Shown: positions 22,456 to 35,738 of the stretch, one piece after another
Layout: every line of letters begins with the position of its first letter
Position numbering within the stretch: the stretch's first letter is position 1
Assembly: GCA_013399695.1 (NCBI GenBank)
Contig: VXAU01004747.1
Coordinates: forward strand, 127,588 to 191,587
Length of the DNA stretch: 64,000 bases
DNA from: Formicarius rufipectus
Taxonomy: Eukaryota > Chordata > Aves > Passeriformes > Formicariidae
Direction: 5' to 3'
The notes under the pieces: generated by a model
What the model saw: only the letters and a program-made list of their open reading frames with translations
Told to the model about the DNA's origin: nothing
The model's database searches: none
Made by a program: the position numbers and the translations under genes

Positions 22456-24800
22456 GTGAGTAGTTTGCAGCAAGGGAATGTACAGAAGAAATGGCAATGC
22501 AAACATTAAGTCATCTCTAGTAACACCTGTGTCCACCAAAGGTGAGAGCAGCAATGGGTCATACGTTGGTGGATCATTGACCTAGTGGGGTTGACATCAT
22601 CTGCAGGAGGTTTATACCTGAATGAAGGCAGCTGGGAGATACCAAACAAATGGAGTAGTGTTTTACATCGCCTTTTAAAAATGTTCACATGACTTCTCAT
22701 CACTCAGTCATGGCTGATGTCACCACCATAGCTTCCCACTTTCTGTGATACAGATCAGCTTGGCAGGTTTTCTTCACATGTCCCAGATGTGTACCTGGTG
22801 GTACACTGTTTGGTGAGTTGGCATGGCACTGATATAGCCTTCAACAGACTCACAAGCAAGGTGTCCCACAACCAGCCAAGCCCACCACTTATCTACACAC
22901 ACCTCAAGCTTGAGTCCTGAACAACTTTAAAAATGGTTTGAAGAGCACATTCACAACCTGACCTGAATAGTCTCCTTTTTTACTGTAGTTGTCTGGTGTT
23001 TCCAAGAGCCATATCATAGGTGAACTCAAGGTATTCATTAGGGCTATGGCCAGAATGGCACTCTGTGCATCAAACCTGAATATTTGGCAGTGACTGAGCT
23101 GCTGAACGCTGCTGCTCAATGATCTCACAGGGACAAGGCAGCTGGAAAGGCTTGACTTCACCTGGCCTGGCAGAAAACACTGGGAGTTGTTTAATCAGCT
23201 AGCCAAACAACCTCCAGCATCTGCTCCCCTACCAGAGGAGGCCAAGCAACAAACATTTCCCTGGATAAAAGTTTCCACCAAGTTCTCACTGGCAGGATGG
23301 AGATTGGCCAAGAACACTGCTCTTTGTCACCGAGATCTGGTATCCAGGGGCTGACCTGGACACAGAGGCAAATTTGGGCAATCTGATTGCTCTCACCATG
23401 CATGAGGACACCTATAAACAGTAATTTGGGCTAAGTGTTTGGGTTTGTCTTTTCCAGGTTTTTACTTGTATTATCAGGAGCTGGTGAATTGCCAAAAGCT
23501 TGGCGGCTGATAAAAACAAGTGCCATGCCAGATCCAGGGAAAATCCCACACTCAGATGCAAGTTGCTACCTCCAGCAATTCTTTCCTACATGTTTCAAGG
23601 TCCCTGAGGGACATATTCTTTGACAGCACTGTTGGAGGACGAGGCATACTCTGCATGTTGAGCAAGATGGATTTTGCTGAGGCAGTGGTTCCCATGATCA
23701 AGTTTAAGCACTAACTGTAGCTGTTAAATAAATCAAGAGAGGAGCCCTGTTCCTGGACTTGCTGCTACTTGCCATACACTAGTACATTGTTCTCCTGAGG
23801 TGGGATTCACTGTTCTTGGTGTTTGCCAGCTAAATATTAAGCACCTTAAATTGAGCTGACTGAAAATAAAGCAAACACTAGCAGCCCTTGTCTCCTCCTC
23901 TAGACAAAAGGGAGTGTTGAACTGTCACAGTATGATTCATCCCAAACTTTAAAAAATTAAGCCAGGGAATTGGGTTCTTTTCTGGACATGCCCATTTTGC
24001 TCTGTCAACTATTGAGACAGATGAGACATCTGGCTGAGACTTCAGAGCCAATATTTGGACATCTGTTGTGAGGTAAATCCCACCATTGTCCACCCCACAT
24101 GAACAGGTTTGGGAATGCATGGAGGACACAGCAAACACAGGGCAATACCAACACTCAGCATGCTGCAGGGCTGTGTGCCATGGTCTAGCTTTTCCCCAAT
24201 TTCCTTCCTAGCAACATTCCTCTACTCCATCTCCAGCACTGATTTTACTTGGTTAATTTTGCTCAGAAACTATCTTTCACTGATCAAGAGGTTACCCTGA
24301 CTGCTGATATGACTGAACACATACACCCTGTAGCAGGGGACAGGCTCATCTTTTGGCTGGGAGAAGAACAGGCCAAAACAGTGCCAAGAAGATCACACTT
24401 TCACAAAGCACTTACTATTACCCAGGGCACAAATCCATCACCGCAAGGCAGGAACTGATGTTTGAACCCAGACAATGCAGGTAGGTGGAACCTTGGATCT
24501 GGCTTTTCTGGACTGCCTCAGGAATGTCTGCCCACAGAGTCAATCCTCGAAACAAATGAGTTTGCTCAACTTTGGGCATCAGCGGACAAGTACACCAAAT
24601 GCCTACTTAGACCTGCCATCTGCTGCCCCACTGCAGCATCTGTCCCTCTTCCTTGTGCTGTCCAGTTGTGTGAGCTAGTGACTGAGCACTGAGCCTTGTC
24701 AGGAACAGAGTCTTGCCCTGTCTGTGAGCACCCAAGAACCCCTGGGTCCATGTTTCTCAGCAGCCTATATCCTCATGTAAGAAAGCAGAAATACGGGGAG
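22456..24800. other. Unclassified intergenic stretch beside CR1
   Basis: Several open frames of 60-86 codons occur on both strands with in-frame stops between them. I could not assign any to a family. The texture (protein-like short frames broken by stops) would fit a decayed retroelement or a processed pseudogene, but no diagnostic motif such as a zinc knuckle, a reverse-transcriptase YxDD or terminal repeats was found. Confidence 0.3.
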
Positions 24801-25735
24801 ACACATACACAGCTGAAGTGATGTCATTTTGTGTACAAAGGCTTCAGTTTGATTTAAAGACCTTGCACCTGCTATTTAATCAGAAATCCCAGTAATCCTC
24901 AGATAAAGAGGTATGGATCTGATCAGCCCCTTGGAGACTGTTGATTGACACTGCCAACAAATGAGAGGTGTGGTATTTCAGATGTTAAATTTCTCAGGAA
25001 AGAAGTTAGAATAAACAAAACCAGTTTTACTTAGATTCCTCCACAACACAGACATATAAATACAATCAGTTGGGCGCCAGTGACACTGTCATTGGGAAGT
25101 GAAATCCTGAAGGAAATAAAACTGAGCATAAGCCAAATGGAAACTGAAGAGCCAAGGTGCAAGTCACAGGGGTTCTCCTCATCCCAGTCTGGAAGCCTGG
25201 CCAGAAATGTCATGAAACTGTTCATCCCACATGTAATGTATATTCTTTTCTTATTCTGTTATATTTAATCTGGCAATAAATCAACATATATGATATGGCT
25301 GCCATGATTAGTTGGTGTGGATGTCTTCATAGCTTGAGTATGGCTATACTGTGGCGGTGGCTTGGGAGAGCTACCTAGCTTACCTTAAAGAGATGTTATT
25401 CTGCATCATGACTGTGGATGACAGAGGTCAGGAGAAGCACTGAAGAGCCCCCTGCTCCCCCCAGGAAAGCTGGGGTGTGGTGGACAGCCCAACCACAGTG
25501 CCCTCACCCCTCTGGAGTGCTGGGAACAGGCGATGCATGGCAGTGGGGAAGAGCAGCAGCCCTGAAGTGCTGATGCTCCTGGGAGCCAATGGTGCTGACT
25601 GACCCCCGCACAGTGGGGGAGAAAAACAAAAACTAGCCCCGGAGGGCCTTGTTGTGAGAAGGAAGTATTATTTAACATGCATTGTGTTGGGAAAGGAAAA
25701 CAAGGGTCCTGGCACTGGGCCAGGTCCATTGGCCT

Positions 25736-25845
25736 CTTTTTTTTTTTTTTTTTCTATTTTCTATTCTTCTGGGCAATTGTTCTCATGAGGCCAATTTTTT
25801 TGGTTGTTTTTTTTCTTTGTTTTGTTTTCTTTGGTGTTTTTGGAG
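25736..25845. repeat. T-rich tract
   Basis: A run of about 17 T at 25738-25754 is followed by TTTTC/TTTTG-type sequence to about 25845. Low complexity. Confidence 0.85.
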
Positions 25846-26061
25846 TTGACAATGCACGGGGTAATTTGTCAGTGCTTTTCCTGTGTTTTGGCACAGGGAC
25901 TGCCCAAACACTTGACTGTCCTTTCTGTGGCAGAGATGCCACCACCGTGGCCACTGGCATCAGCACTGGTGCAGGGGTTGCATCATCAGGAGAGTGGGGG
26001 CTTTTTGACTGCCCCAGAGCTGGGGGGCAGGAGGGAGAGGCAGGAGTGCGGGCAGCAACGA

Positions 26062-26266
26062 GGTGAGTCAGTGTGGAAAAGCAGCACACATTTCTGCTAT
26101 GTGACTCACCAGCCCTTAGGAAGAAAAAAAATAATAAAAAAAAATTCCAGCCAAATTCTTTCATGGAGGTAAACAAGGTCACACAGCGCGGCGAGATCCT
26201 GTTTACCTGAGACAGGACGTCTTTGCAGAGCCTGTGCTGGAAGCAGGGACATGTTGACATGACTCA
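26062..26266. promoter_or_regulatory. Cluster of three AP-1 consensus sites
   Basis: Perfect TGASTCA sites occur at 26064-26070, 26102-26108 and 26260-26266. The first two are part of a perfect inverted repeat, GGTGAGTCA (26062-26070) and TGACTCACC (26102-26110). Such sites can bind AP-1, NF-E2 or BACH/MAF dimers. Function is inference. Confidence 0.35.
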
Positions 26267-27742
26267 GAGTGGCCAGCGCAGGGAGATGGGGCTGGGGGCA
26301 CCTTTCAGCCCCAGGGTCCCGACTTCACTGCTGCAAGAAGGGGGTGAAACCTTGCAACAGGGCTGGATGCTCTCCTCTATGGAGGCTTTCCCCACTGCCC
26401 TGTGGCTCTGTCATGAGGGAGAGCAGGAGGCAAGGCACCACTGGGCTATGGCAGGGCTGTGCTGGTCCCCCGTGCTCACCTCCAGCCCTCTCCATGCTCC
26501 TGGCCCTGGAAGTTCTGACCCACTGCTGCTAACCTGCCCATACCCCATCCTGAGTGGGTGCTTTCCCTGCAGCCCCACGAGGAAGTCCCAGTGGCCACAT
26601 AGTTAATTAGATCCCATTCCAGACGCTGACTGAGTGTTTTTTCCTGATAACAAGACGTGTGTGAGTGTACGTCGCTCGGGTGAATATCCTGTTCTTGTGG
26701 CGGGCGGAGAAGTGGGGGGCAGCTGGCGGCGAGGGGGGGGAACAGACTGGGACCGGACACAGGGCAGTGCACCGGGATTTCGCATTCCTGGCATTCCTGC
26801 CTTGGCCTGCAGCTGCAAAACAGCCCAGCGTGGAGCACAGAACACCCACGGGTGGCTACCCCAGCCACTTGCACACTCGTGCTTTGCCTCCATCACTGCC
26901 TCTGTGTCGACCACGACTGTGGTATCGGGGCAAGGGGTCAGCCCGCACCACCCCTCTGCAGCCACCAGCTTCCCAGATGGAAACAGCCTGTCCTGCTTTG
27001 TGTCTCCCCTTTCCCTGATGGTCTTGGCCACTTTTCTGGCAGCTGCTTCTTGGTTTGACCTTCCTGGCAGTGTCCTGAGAGTGTCTTTTCTGGCACAGCC
27101 CCCATGCTCTAGCCCTGCAGTAGGGCATGCCAGCATGAATCTGTGCTGGAAGATTGTGGACACCTGCTGTGGGATGAAAGGCTGTTATGGCCTCACGGAG
27201 TCCCCGTGTCCCGCCCTTGGCTACCCTGACCAACTGCTGCAAGGGCTTCATGCTCAGGTCTCACAGTCTGGGGTTTCACTGGATGAGAAAGCCCTGCTCT
27301 CTTCCCCACTGAGATGTGTGCATGGGGAGGACAAAGATATAGAGGAGTAGAAGTTACCCTAGTCTGAGCAGCTGAATGCAGCTCACAATAAACTACTCCT
27401 TCCTCTTCCACAATCCCCAATCCATCAGCCAGATTGGGCTTCTTGGTGGGTCCAGACAAGTGAAGGATGCTTGCACTTCCCCCACTCACAAGCGCCTGTC
27501 AGGAACCAGCATGGTGACAGAGAACCCCACAGGACACTCTCCTTCTCTTAACATTGCTTCAGCTCTTCAGGGTGCAAGAAAACACTCACAGCCCTGCTTC
27601 ACTTGCAAGGAAAGCACAGAGCTCAAAGGTACTGCCTGGACCTGCTCCCAGCTCCTGCACCCTTGCAGAGGTGAGCTACGATCTGCATTCCAGATATCCA
27701 GATATTTTGAGAGATGCAGCTAGAAGAGCTCTTTTCTTCCTT

Positions 27743-27912
27743 TCTGTTTTGTGGGGGTTTTTTTTGTTTTGTTTTTTGTTTGTTTTGGTTTTTTTGTTTG
27801 TTTTGTTTTGGTTGGTTTGATTGTTTTGTTGTTTGGGGTTTTTTGTGTGTGTGTTTGTTGGTTTTTTTTTCTTTCTTTCTTTTTTTTTTTTCTTTTTTCT
27901 TTTTTTTTCACT
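27743..27912. repeat. T/G-rich low-complexity tract
   Basis: About 170 bp of TTTTG, TTTG and finally TTTC units. The F/L/V-rich (plus) and K/N/T-rich (minus) open frames here are artefacts of composition. Confidence 0.9.
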
Positions 27913-28303
27913 GACACACAAAAGCAAACAGGGCCAATGCCAGGATGGTTCTGTCTCACAGTCAAATCCTGATCCTCAGGTCTTGCACAACCAGGTACTT
28001 GGAAAAGATAAAGATTTCTTTCTTCCTTTAAAACCCACACCTGCTCCACCTTCTCCAGCTTCCTATTTTCTGCTTTCACAACCTTCTGTGGCTTGATAAC
28101 TTTCTCAATGAAACAGGCACATGTCATAGCCCCATTGACAGCTTAAACAGAAGGAAGAGGAGACTCCCTGGCTCCCATCACCAGCTGCACACACGTGTTG
28201 TTGAGAGGAAGGGGAAGGAACCAGGAGGAAAGAGGACAGTGCCTCTGGTCACATGCAAAACACCATTTTTGAGGAATTGAAAGCATGTTATGTCTGCAAG
28301 ATT

Positions 28304-28361
28304 GAAAAAAAAAAAAAAAAAAAAAAAACCACCCAACAAAACAAAACTAAAAAAACCCCCC
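28304..28361. repeat. Poly(A) run and A/C-rich tail
   Basis: An uninterrupted A-run of about 24 bases is followed by AAC- and ACC-type sequence. It could be the remnant of a retroposed poly(A) tail, but no upstream source was recognised and no target-site duplication was confirmed. Confidence 0.8.
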
Positions 28362-31300
28362 AACAACCAAAAATGCTTCTGCATTTTGAGAAGTGGCCAG
28401 TGCAGCTATACTGGGGCCTGGGCAGGCTTGTGGGAAGGTCTGAAGGGAGTCCTGGTGATAGACCTCCCTGCAGCCATCTGGGAGAAAATTGGGGTATGCT
28501 GGATGCAGGTTCCACCCATGACTGAGCATACAGCAGGGATCTCAGCCTCATCCCAGAGCCTGCTGCCTTTGCTTGGTAGTGATGGGGTGAGGAGGTGGTG
28601 AGGTTTGGAGTTTGCTTGTTGGAGGGTGGCCACAGGGGATTGTGATTTTGGTAGGTCTGTGTGTTCCTTTGCTGTATTGCTGGTGGGGGAATCCAACAAG
28701 ACTGGGTCAGAGTATCTGCAGGACTGCAGTCAGCACCAGCTGAGCTGTCCTTGCTTGGCATGGAGGTGGGCCTTTGCTGTCTCAGGGCTTGTCTCTGTAG
28801 AGAAGAGCTGCTGTGGATTGATCCCAATATTCTTCACAGCACAGAGCACCTTTTTTCTTCTCCCTGAAAGAAGACTAAGCCATGCTGCAGAAGAGTGCTT
28901 GGCGAGGGACAAGGGAGCTTCTGCACTTTGAACTCAGTCCCCAGTGCTGCACAGAGACTCCCTCCAGAGCTGTGTTTATTCCTAAACTAATTACATTCAA
29001 CTTCTTTTTGAACTGCCTTTTACACAGCTGAAAAGAGCCCCGATATTGGGGAAAGGTGGGACGATTTTGGACAACACATTGAAAAGTGCCTTACAAACTC
29101 ATCTGGATCTGTACGAGAAACAGTGTCAAAGTCTGACAATGGCTGGCAAAGCCTGTCCCATTTCAAGATTGCTTGGGAAGGGGCGTGCATGAGTCCCATG
29201 CTGCCCAGAGAAAAGTTCCGGAGATTAGGAGCTTAATCTGATGCACAAAGTTCCAGTTGCTCGTGGACTTCAACCCTCCCCAGGGCTCCCGAGCAATCCA
29301 GCTCCTTGGGAATGGGAAAACCCCAGCAGGGATTTGCTGGACTCCCAGAGGATTACAGCATAAATGACTAAACCTGTTAGGTCACTCAAATGATCTTCTT
29401 CCTTTTATGGTCAAAATCAAGTGTCACAATCACAGGTTTCCTCTTTCCATAGAACTGGGTTTTCTCAGTACCACAATTCAGAGGATGCAATGCTAAAATT
29501 AAGTGTCTAAAAGCACATGCATAGTGTTGCAATCTTGCTGCCTTGCCTACTGATCTGTGTAATGCATGAGTTGGGTAACAAACAATAGAGGTTGGAAATA
29601 GCCAGGATGGAGATTTCCTCTTTCGGCTGCAGAATTGTTTCCTTGACTGGTGCGTGCATAAGCCAGGTGGCAAAATGCTTGCCCCAACCAAGTTTCCTGT
29701 CAAGCAGGAGGGGTCTTTGGGTGAGGGGTGGAAAGGAGGGAAAGAAAAAGTTCCCAAAAAGCAAATCCTTCCTCTGCGCTTACCTTCACCCTCCTACTCA
29801 TTTACAAGCTTACTTTGTATCTCAGAAACTGATTCTGGCACCTCCTCACAAGCTTCTCAGATCCTTTTTCAAACTTGTGGATGGAAACTATGAGCATCCC
29901 GTACTAGCAATGGAGTCCTGAGATGCAGATGCCCATGCCCAAGAACCTCTGCTAATTGCCAAAACCTGGCACTGTGAACTCTCCCATCCACATACATACT
30001 CCAGGGACACATATCCCAGGGAGCCAGGTCTTACCAGTACCGGAGAACTTGTTGGTCTCCCAAATTCAAGCACTGCAGTGACCACCTCCCTTAGCTCACA
30101 GAAGTCCCAGATGGTACCTGCTCCAGCCAAGCACAGGCATCTGGCTCTCACAAGGTTCTTGTTTCCCTCCACTCCAATTCAATAAGGACTCATCATATTT
30201 GAGGCTCAGGACCCACCTGCCTTATCCACAGCTCACACTTGCAGCACATAGACTCTGTGGCCATGGGTGACCCAAATGCCAGGGACTCTGTCAGCAGTAA
30301 TGACATCCTTCCCCAGCTGCACCACAGTGGGCACAGGAGCACCTCTGCCAGTTCCCAACGTTTACTGCCTGAGGGCCTCCACTTCTTGGATAGGTGTTCA
30401 CGTGCACCCAGATTACTGAGAGGATTTTTAAATCCAAGCTTATAAATATTCACGTTTTTCAGATAGGAAAAAAATCCCCTTTCTGGCTGTCCTTCCTCAG
30501 GGGTTGGTGGTATATGGCAGCAGGAAGTCTCCAAGCTCCCAACACTACTCCTACACCTGTCCACCTAAACCACCTCTCTCCCCAAAAGGAGAAACAGCTC
30601 CTCAACCCAAACAAATCCAGCTAGCTAACATCTTGTTTGGAAAAAAACCCAAACAAACACACAGGGTGAACTTGCAATGAAATATCCCTCCTTCTAAGTT
30701 AGAGGAGGGAGGGAAGGGAACAGAATTCGTTCCTGGGTTTGGGGGTTGCACCTGGCTCTCCTTCTGTGTTCAAAGTGGGAAACCAGAGCAGATTCTCTGT
30801 CCCACATGGTAGCAGCATCTCTCTGCTCCTTCCTGGCCACAAGCTTTGAAACCATCTACAAGACCTGAGTAAATAAATAAGTACAACAATAGGTCACAGC
30901 GTACCCGGTGGGACTATCCATGGAAAAGGGAAAATATGCATCATGGGGGAAAAACTGCAAATCCTGTTCAGCTGCTCATACTATATCATTTAATGCACTT
31001 GAAGGTGACCATGCTGGGAAAGTCCTTTATTCAATTACCAGGCTGTTCACACCTGCCTCAGCAGAGTCAGGAGAGCCTCATCCCAGTCAAACCTGAATGC
31101 AAAGAATGCCTTTTTCAGTCCTTTTACTCATCCCAGGCAAGCCTGAGCTCCCATTTCAGTCCTTTCACAACTGCCTCATGTAGGCAGTGGGATGTTCTGA
31201 TGTGTAAAGCATCCCCCATTCTTCTCAGGGGACAAACTTGCATCACTGGCTGCCACCTTGCTGCAGCAGGCACCGGTCCTGCCCTTCACAGACCAAGAGC

Positions 31301-31587
31301 TTCATCTGGCTTTGTGCATCCTTCTGGAAGGGAGCTGCCCCTCACCCAGCCTGGAATACTCCGAAGCGGGGTCCTCTGCGAGCAAGAGGTGTGCTCCACT
31401 GGCCAGCACTGCCTCAAAATTTCCAGGGCAAGGCTGTGCTGTGATTGTGGTGTTTTGTCCATGGCTACTAGGTTTATGGGACACCAGGGAGACCCCCTTT
31501 TCCTCCCATCCCCCTCCCAGTGCAAGCATTTTGTTTTTCTTCTTAATTAATGGAAAAAATTCCTGAACCTGTCCGAGGGAGGAAAGT

Positions 31588-31590
<3 letters not shown>

Positions 31591-31620
<30 letters not shown>
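31591..31620. repeat. (CT)n microsatellite
   Basis: About 15 uninterrupted CT units, preceded by a TTTT stretch and followed by GTGTCTCTCC. Confidence 0.95.
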
Positions 31621-31624
<4 letters not shown>

Positions 31625-34600
31625 CTCTCCTCGGTCAGTTACTGAAATACAAACAATATCCATGGTCATGGTGAAACATTTTTTCCACCTAAATAATACC
31701 TCTGCAGATTTTAAAGGCACAGGCCCCTTTGCACAGCCCACCCTCCCAGCATGAGAGATGCCCAGGAGGCATTGCCCAGGCATTGTAGGCACCCTGCAGA
31801 GATTCCGGAACTTCCCAGATTTTTCTCACAGACATTAAGCCAGTGTATGCAGAGTCACGGCAAACCCCCCTACCCTCCTTTCTGGGAGCAACTAACACCC
31901 CAGCATGCCCAAATGTCAGCTTTTCCAAGCACCCTCCCAAATTGCCAATATCCACAGAACCTGCTGGCACCCCCAGCCAAAGCATGGGGAGTGCTGAAAT
32001 CCCCTTCATGGAGGTGGACATCCCCTGGTCTTCCTCTACACCTGTCTGCATACACCTGGCTGAGCTCTGCTGCCCCTGTGCAGTCCTGCCTGTGCTCAGG
32101 GATCCCCAGCCCCTGCCCACTGGAGGAGAAAGAGAACATCCCGCGTGCCATGTGCACTGCAGAGTGCCTTCTTACAGCCGCCTGCCCAATTTGGGCAGTC
32201 AAAGCACTTGTCTGGGTGTGTGGTGTGATTCACATGTGACCCCATGCATGCAAACTGGGCGATCTGTGTACCAGACCCGCATGGGTCAACATCCAGTGTC
32301 GCTGCAGGAGAAGATCATCTACGGGACATCCAGAGCCCTCCTGGGTGCCCTGGGCTACCACTAGGCATGCAGGGGTGAGGAAAGGCTTCTTTCTGGGAGC
32401 ACACCTTTGTTCAGTCATCACTACTTTTCCTGTGATGACCTCATTTACTTTTGCCTCTGATGTCATCACTCACAGCCAGCTCTGCGCTGAAGAGACTGAC
32501 AATAGCTGACATCATCTCTGCTGCTCTTCCCTGGCTCTGTGCTGAGATTCCTACTGAAAAATAGTTTCTTTTCATGCAGAAAATGGGTGAGCAGGGCCTG
32601 GGCTTGGGGGCCAGAGTTTGCCTTCACCAACTGCATTGGCCAGAAGTAGCCATGGCCAAAGGTCAGGGCATTTGGGAACTTGGGAGTTTCTAAAGCTGCT
32701 GGGACAAGACCTACTGCTGACCTGCTTGCCTGGCATTTCTGCAGCATCCATGGAATTTTTGCAGCATGTGCAAAAAAAAAAAAAACCTCACAGAAAACAT
32801 TTTGAAATGTGTATCAACTGTCAAACCACAAACCTCCCTGCTGCCCAGGACCCTGCTGTGTTTGGGTTGCTGTTTAATCCCTTGCAAACAGCTTTATTGA
32901 GATAGTAATAAAAAAGTAATGTAAAAGGGGGGTTATTTCCCTTAGAGCTGCTTTTACTGTGAATCCAAGGCAGTCCATCATGCCAGAGAATCCCATTTGG
33001 TCTCTGCCTGGCTAGGGCAGGAAAAATGGTAGGTGATCCCTGCCATCATTTTATATTTTGGTATCTTTGCCCTCCTGACTCTTCTGCCAAGAGCCCCACG
33101 GACCCACTGCTGTGACTGTTAATTCCTTGTATTAACTCAGTGTCTGCACTTCCTGCAGGGACACTCCACCGTTTGGGGTTCCCTCCAGTTCACACACTCT
33201 TAGCACTTAATATTTGGGGGACTCTATTATCCCTTTAACCCTGTGAAGAAATCCACAAACAGCTGAAGCTGCCTGGCTTCCTCACAGTGTCTTTTAAGAT
33301 GGGAAATTCCCAAGCCTGCTGCAAGTTCACTTGGTCACAGGCAGATCACAGTTCAGGGAGGGGCAGCACCATTTGGTCATGGGCTGTGTGAAGTTGAGTG
33401 GGAAACAGCTGCATGCTCTGGACACGGGCTTTTGTTGTGGGGTTTCTTTTTTTTCCCCTGAAATAACTTTTAATTATTCATATTTTCCTCCTTCTTTGTA
33501 TCTGCTTTTCCCTTGGCACAGTTGGCTTCTCTGCCCCCAGGGCTCACCAGATATTTGTGTGTGAACAGTGAGATGAGGCCACCCTCCAACACATCCCTGT
33601 TCCACCCTGGCATAAAGAAGGATGGCAGTGATTTCCACGGAGCCCTCTCCACCTGTGTCTGGAGTGTGGGCAGGTTGGGCAGCAGGACAGGGTGGCCATT
33701 GTGGAGAGGGCACAGCTTATGTGAGGGAGGCACGAGCTGTGCACAGGGATAAGAGTGTTTGTGTGGGCTTCATTCCACGTGGTGGGGCTGGAGAAGGCTC
33801 TTGCTTGGACCCACAGCCAGACTTGGGGTTGAGCTTAAGCCATTGTGTTCCTGAGCACCAATAAAACAAGCAGTCAAGAGTTTTCCCAAGCCTAGTGAGG
33901 AAACTCTTGCAAACCGATTTTTCACTGCCTTTAGCCAGGCAACAGCTTTGGTATTGCAAACTGTTAATGCTGAAAACCCACAAAGTCTGGCTTTAAAACT
34001 CAGGGGGTTGCATTTTATGCCTGAATAGCCCATGGCCTTGCTCTCCCCTCTGTCTGCTGCTTTTGGGAGCCATGTTACTACAGCAGGACCTATTGCTGAA
34101 GCCTCTCTCCATTGCCTGGAAGGCCGGATGCATTTCCTCCATCAAAAGATGAACCTCCTGTTGAATGACATATCCCGAGGCTGGGGCTTTAGGTAAAGTA
34201 GCAGTGAAGCAATTAAATCAAGCAGAGTTTCCAAGACTCCCCAGCACCTCTGAGATCACCTGTAGCACTGAGTGCACCAACCTGTCATCCCTGCATGGAG
34301 ATGCTTTCTGGCAACGTGCTGCAGTCCTCCTAGGATTTATTTCCCATGCTTAGCTTTGCAGGGTAGATGCAAACCACCTGCTCCACCAGCCTTGAGAAGC
34401 AGTGCAGGTGCCCTCCTTCCCATTCCCCACACTGACCTGTGCTTCCCTGGCCTTTCCAGGACACTGCAGAAACCCAACCTTGCACGTGAGGGAGCAGCTG
34501 CTGCGTGTGGCACGGGGCCCTGCGGAGGTGTTGGCTCCAGGCAGCCAGGCCCACGGCATCTTTCAGCACCAATGTGTTCTGAGCTGTTTAAAGCAGAGGT

Positions 34601-35701
34601 GTGAGCTTGTGGATTGGGTTGCACGGGGACTGCCGTGGCCAGGTGGTGTGCTGGACCCCTGGGGTGCCAGTTCCTTCCTCCCGCTCCTGGTACACAATGA
34701 TGGACCCATGCTCCCTGTGCCTTATACATCTCTTTGCACTTTGCTCCCCAAATTCCCTTCTGGAAGTCCCTCAAGCCCAAAGAAATCTCACTCCAAAAGT
34801 CTTTTTTCACTGGATTAGCCTAAGGAAATCAGAGTGGGGATGTGATTACTGTCCTCATTGTGATTTTGCCTGTGCTTTCCATCCTTGGGGGGCAGATAGA
34901 GCTCACTCCTATTCCAGCTCCCTTCAGAGGATCAGGGAAAACATGTCATCATCCCAAAATGGCACACTTGGGAATGCCAGCCTTGTCCTTTAAGGAGAAC
35001 CTGGAGCACTCCTACACACTGAGGTCCCTGGGTTCACCTTTTCAGCACAAGTTCCCACTTGGGTCTATGTTCCCCATAGCTGAGCCATGGACTGTGCGAG
35101 TGCTGATGGGATCCCAAAACTGAAGCACGAGGCAGCAGCTGCCTTCTTTTCCCCCAGCTTTGCACCCAAGTGCCAGGTACGATCCTCCAGTGCTGGGAGG
35201 AAAGGGAAACGCAGTGGCCTTTCCGACCCACTGAGGGAAGGACTGCTGTTGTCTAGACGATGTGACTAAGGAGGGAAGGGGCTGACTGTTTGTACAGCTT
35301 TGGGGAGTGTAAACAGAGCTGGCGGTCCCAAGCCCTTCAAAGCAGAGGAATCCGGAGATAGGATGAAAGCACAGGGAAATTCTGGCCAGGTGTCTGAGCA
35401 GAGCAGCTAAGGAGAAGGGAACTTCTTCAGGACAAAATTGCCAGTGCCTGAGTCTTTTCAAAGCAGCCCAAGTGAGGAAGGAGGAACACAGCACAGCTGG
35501 CCATGGTAGGCAGGGCTGTGTGTGGGCTCTCAGGACTTTCCCAGCTTTGGTCGCTTCTCTCTGCAATTTCAGAGCAAGTGTCCTGGAAAGGAAACTGGAG
35601 GCCCTGGGAAACCTGCTGTGGCCTGAAGTGAGCTGGTCTAGCCTCTGCTTTTCATTGAGGTCACAAAAGAAAGAGAAAATGCTGTTTGAGATGTGGCTTC
35701 C

Positions 35702-35707
35702 TTTTTT

Positions 35708-35738
<31 letters not shown>
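35702..35738 (-). repeat. Homopolymer run at the PDGFB 3' end
   Basis: Two T-runs of about 18 separated by one C on the plus strand give an A-run on the PDGFB strand immediately after the GTATTTAAAGTTGT sequence. The mRNA 3' end therefore lies in or beside a genomic A-tract, and oligo-dT internal priming is a risk for any mapped 3' end. Confidence 0.85.

Larger units (their letters stand above)
24801..35700. other. Intergenic DNA between CBX7 and PDGFB, distal part
   Basis: No gene was recognised. At 26.2-27.4 kb the DNA is GC-richer and has long overlapping open frames on both strands (up to 238 codons, starting with GTG), but no frame has family similarity. Simple repeats and an AP-1 site cluster are listed separately. 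The part nearest 35.7 kb follows the PDGFB 3' end in transcription order. Confidence 0.55.

Noticed and set aside
26634..27350. 238-codon plus-strand open frame with long minus-strand frames opposite
   Set aside because: It starts with GTG, the first ATG is far inside, no family similarity or splice structure is visible, and several frames on both strands are open, as expected of local GC composition.
27714..28127. Overlapping F/V/L-rich and K/N/T-rich open frames
   Set aside because: They are translations of a TTTTG/TTTC low-complexity tract.
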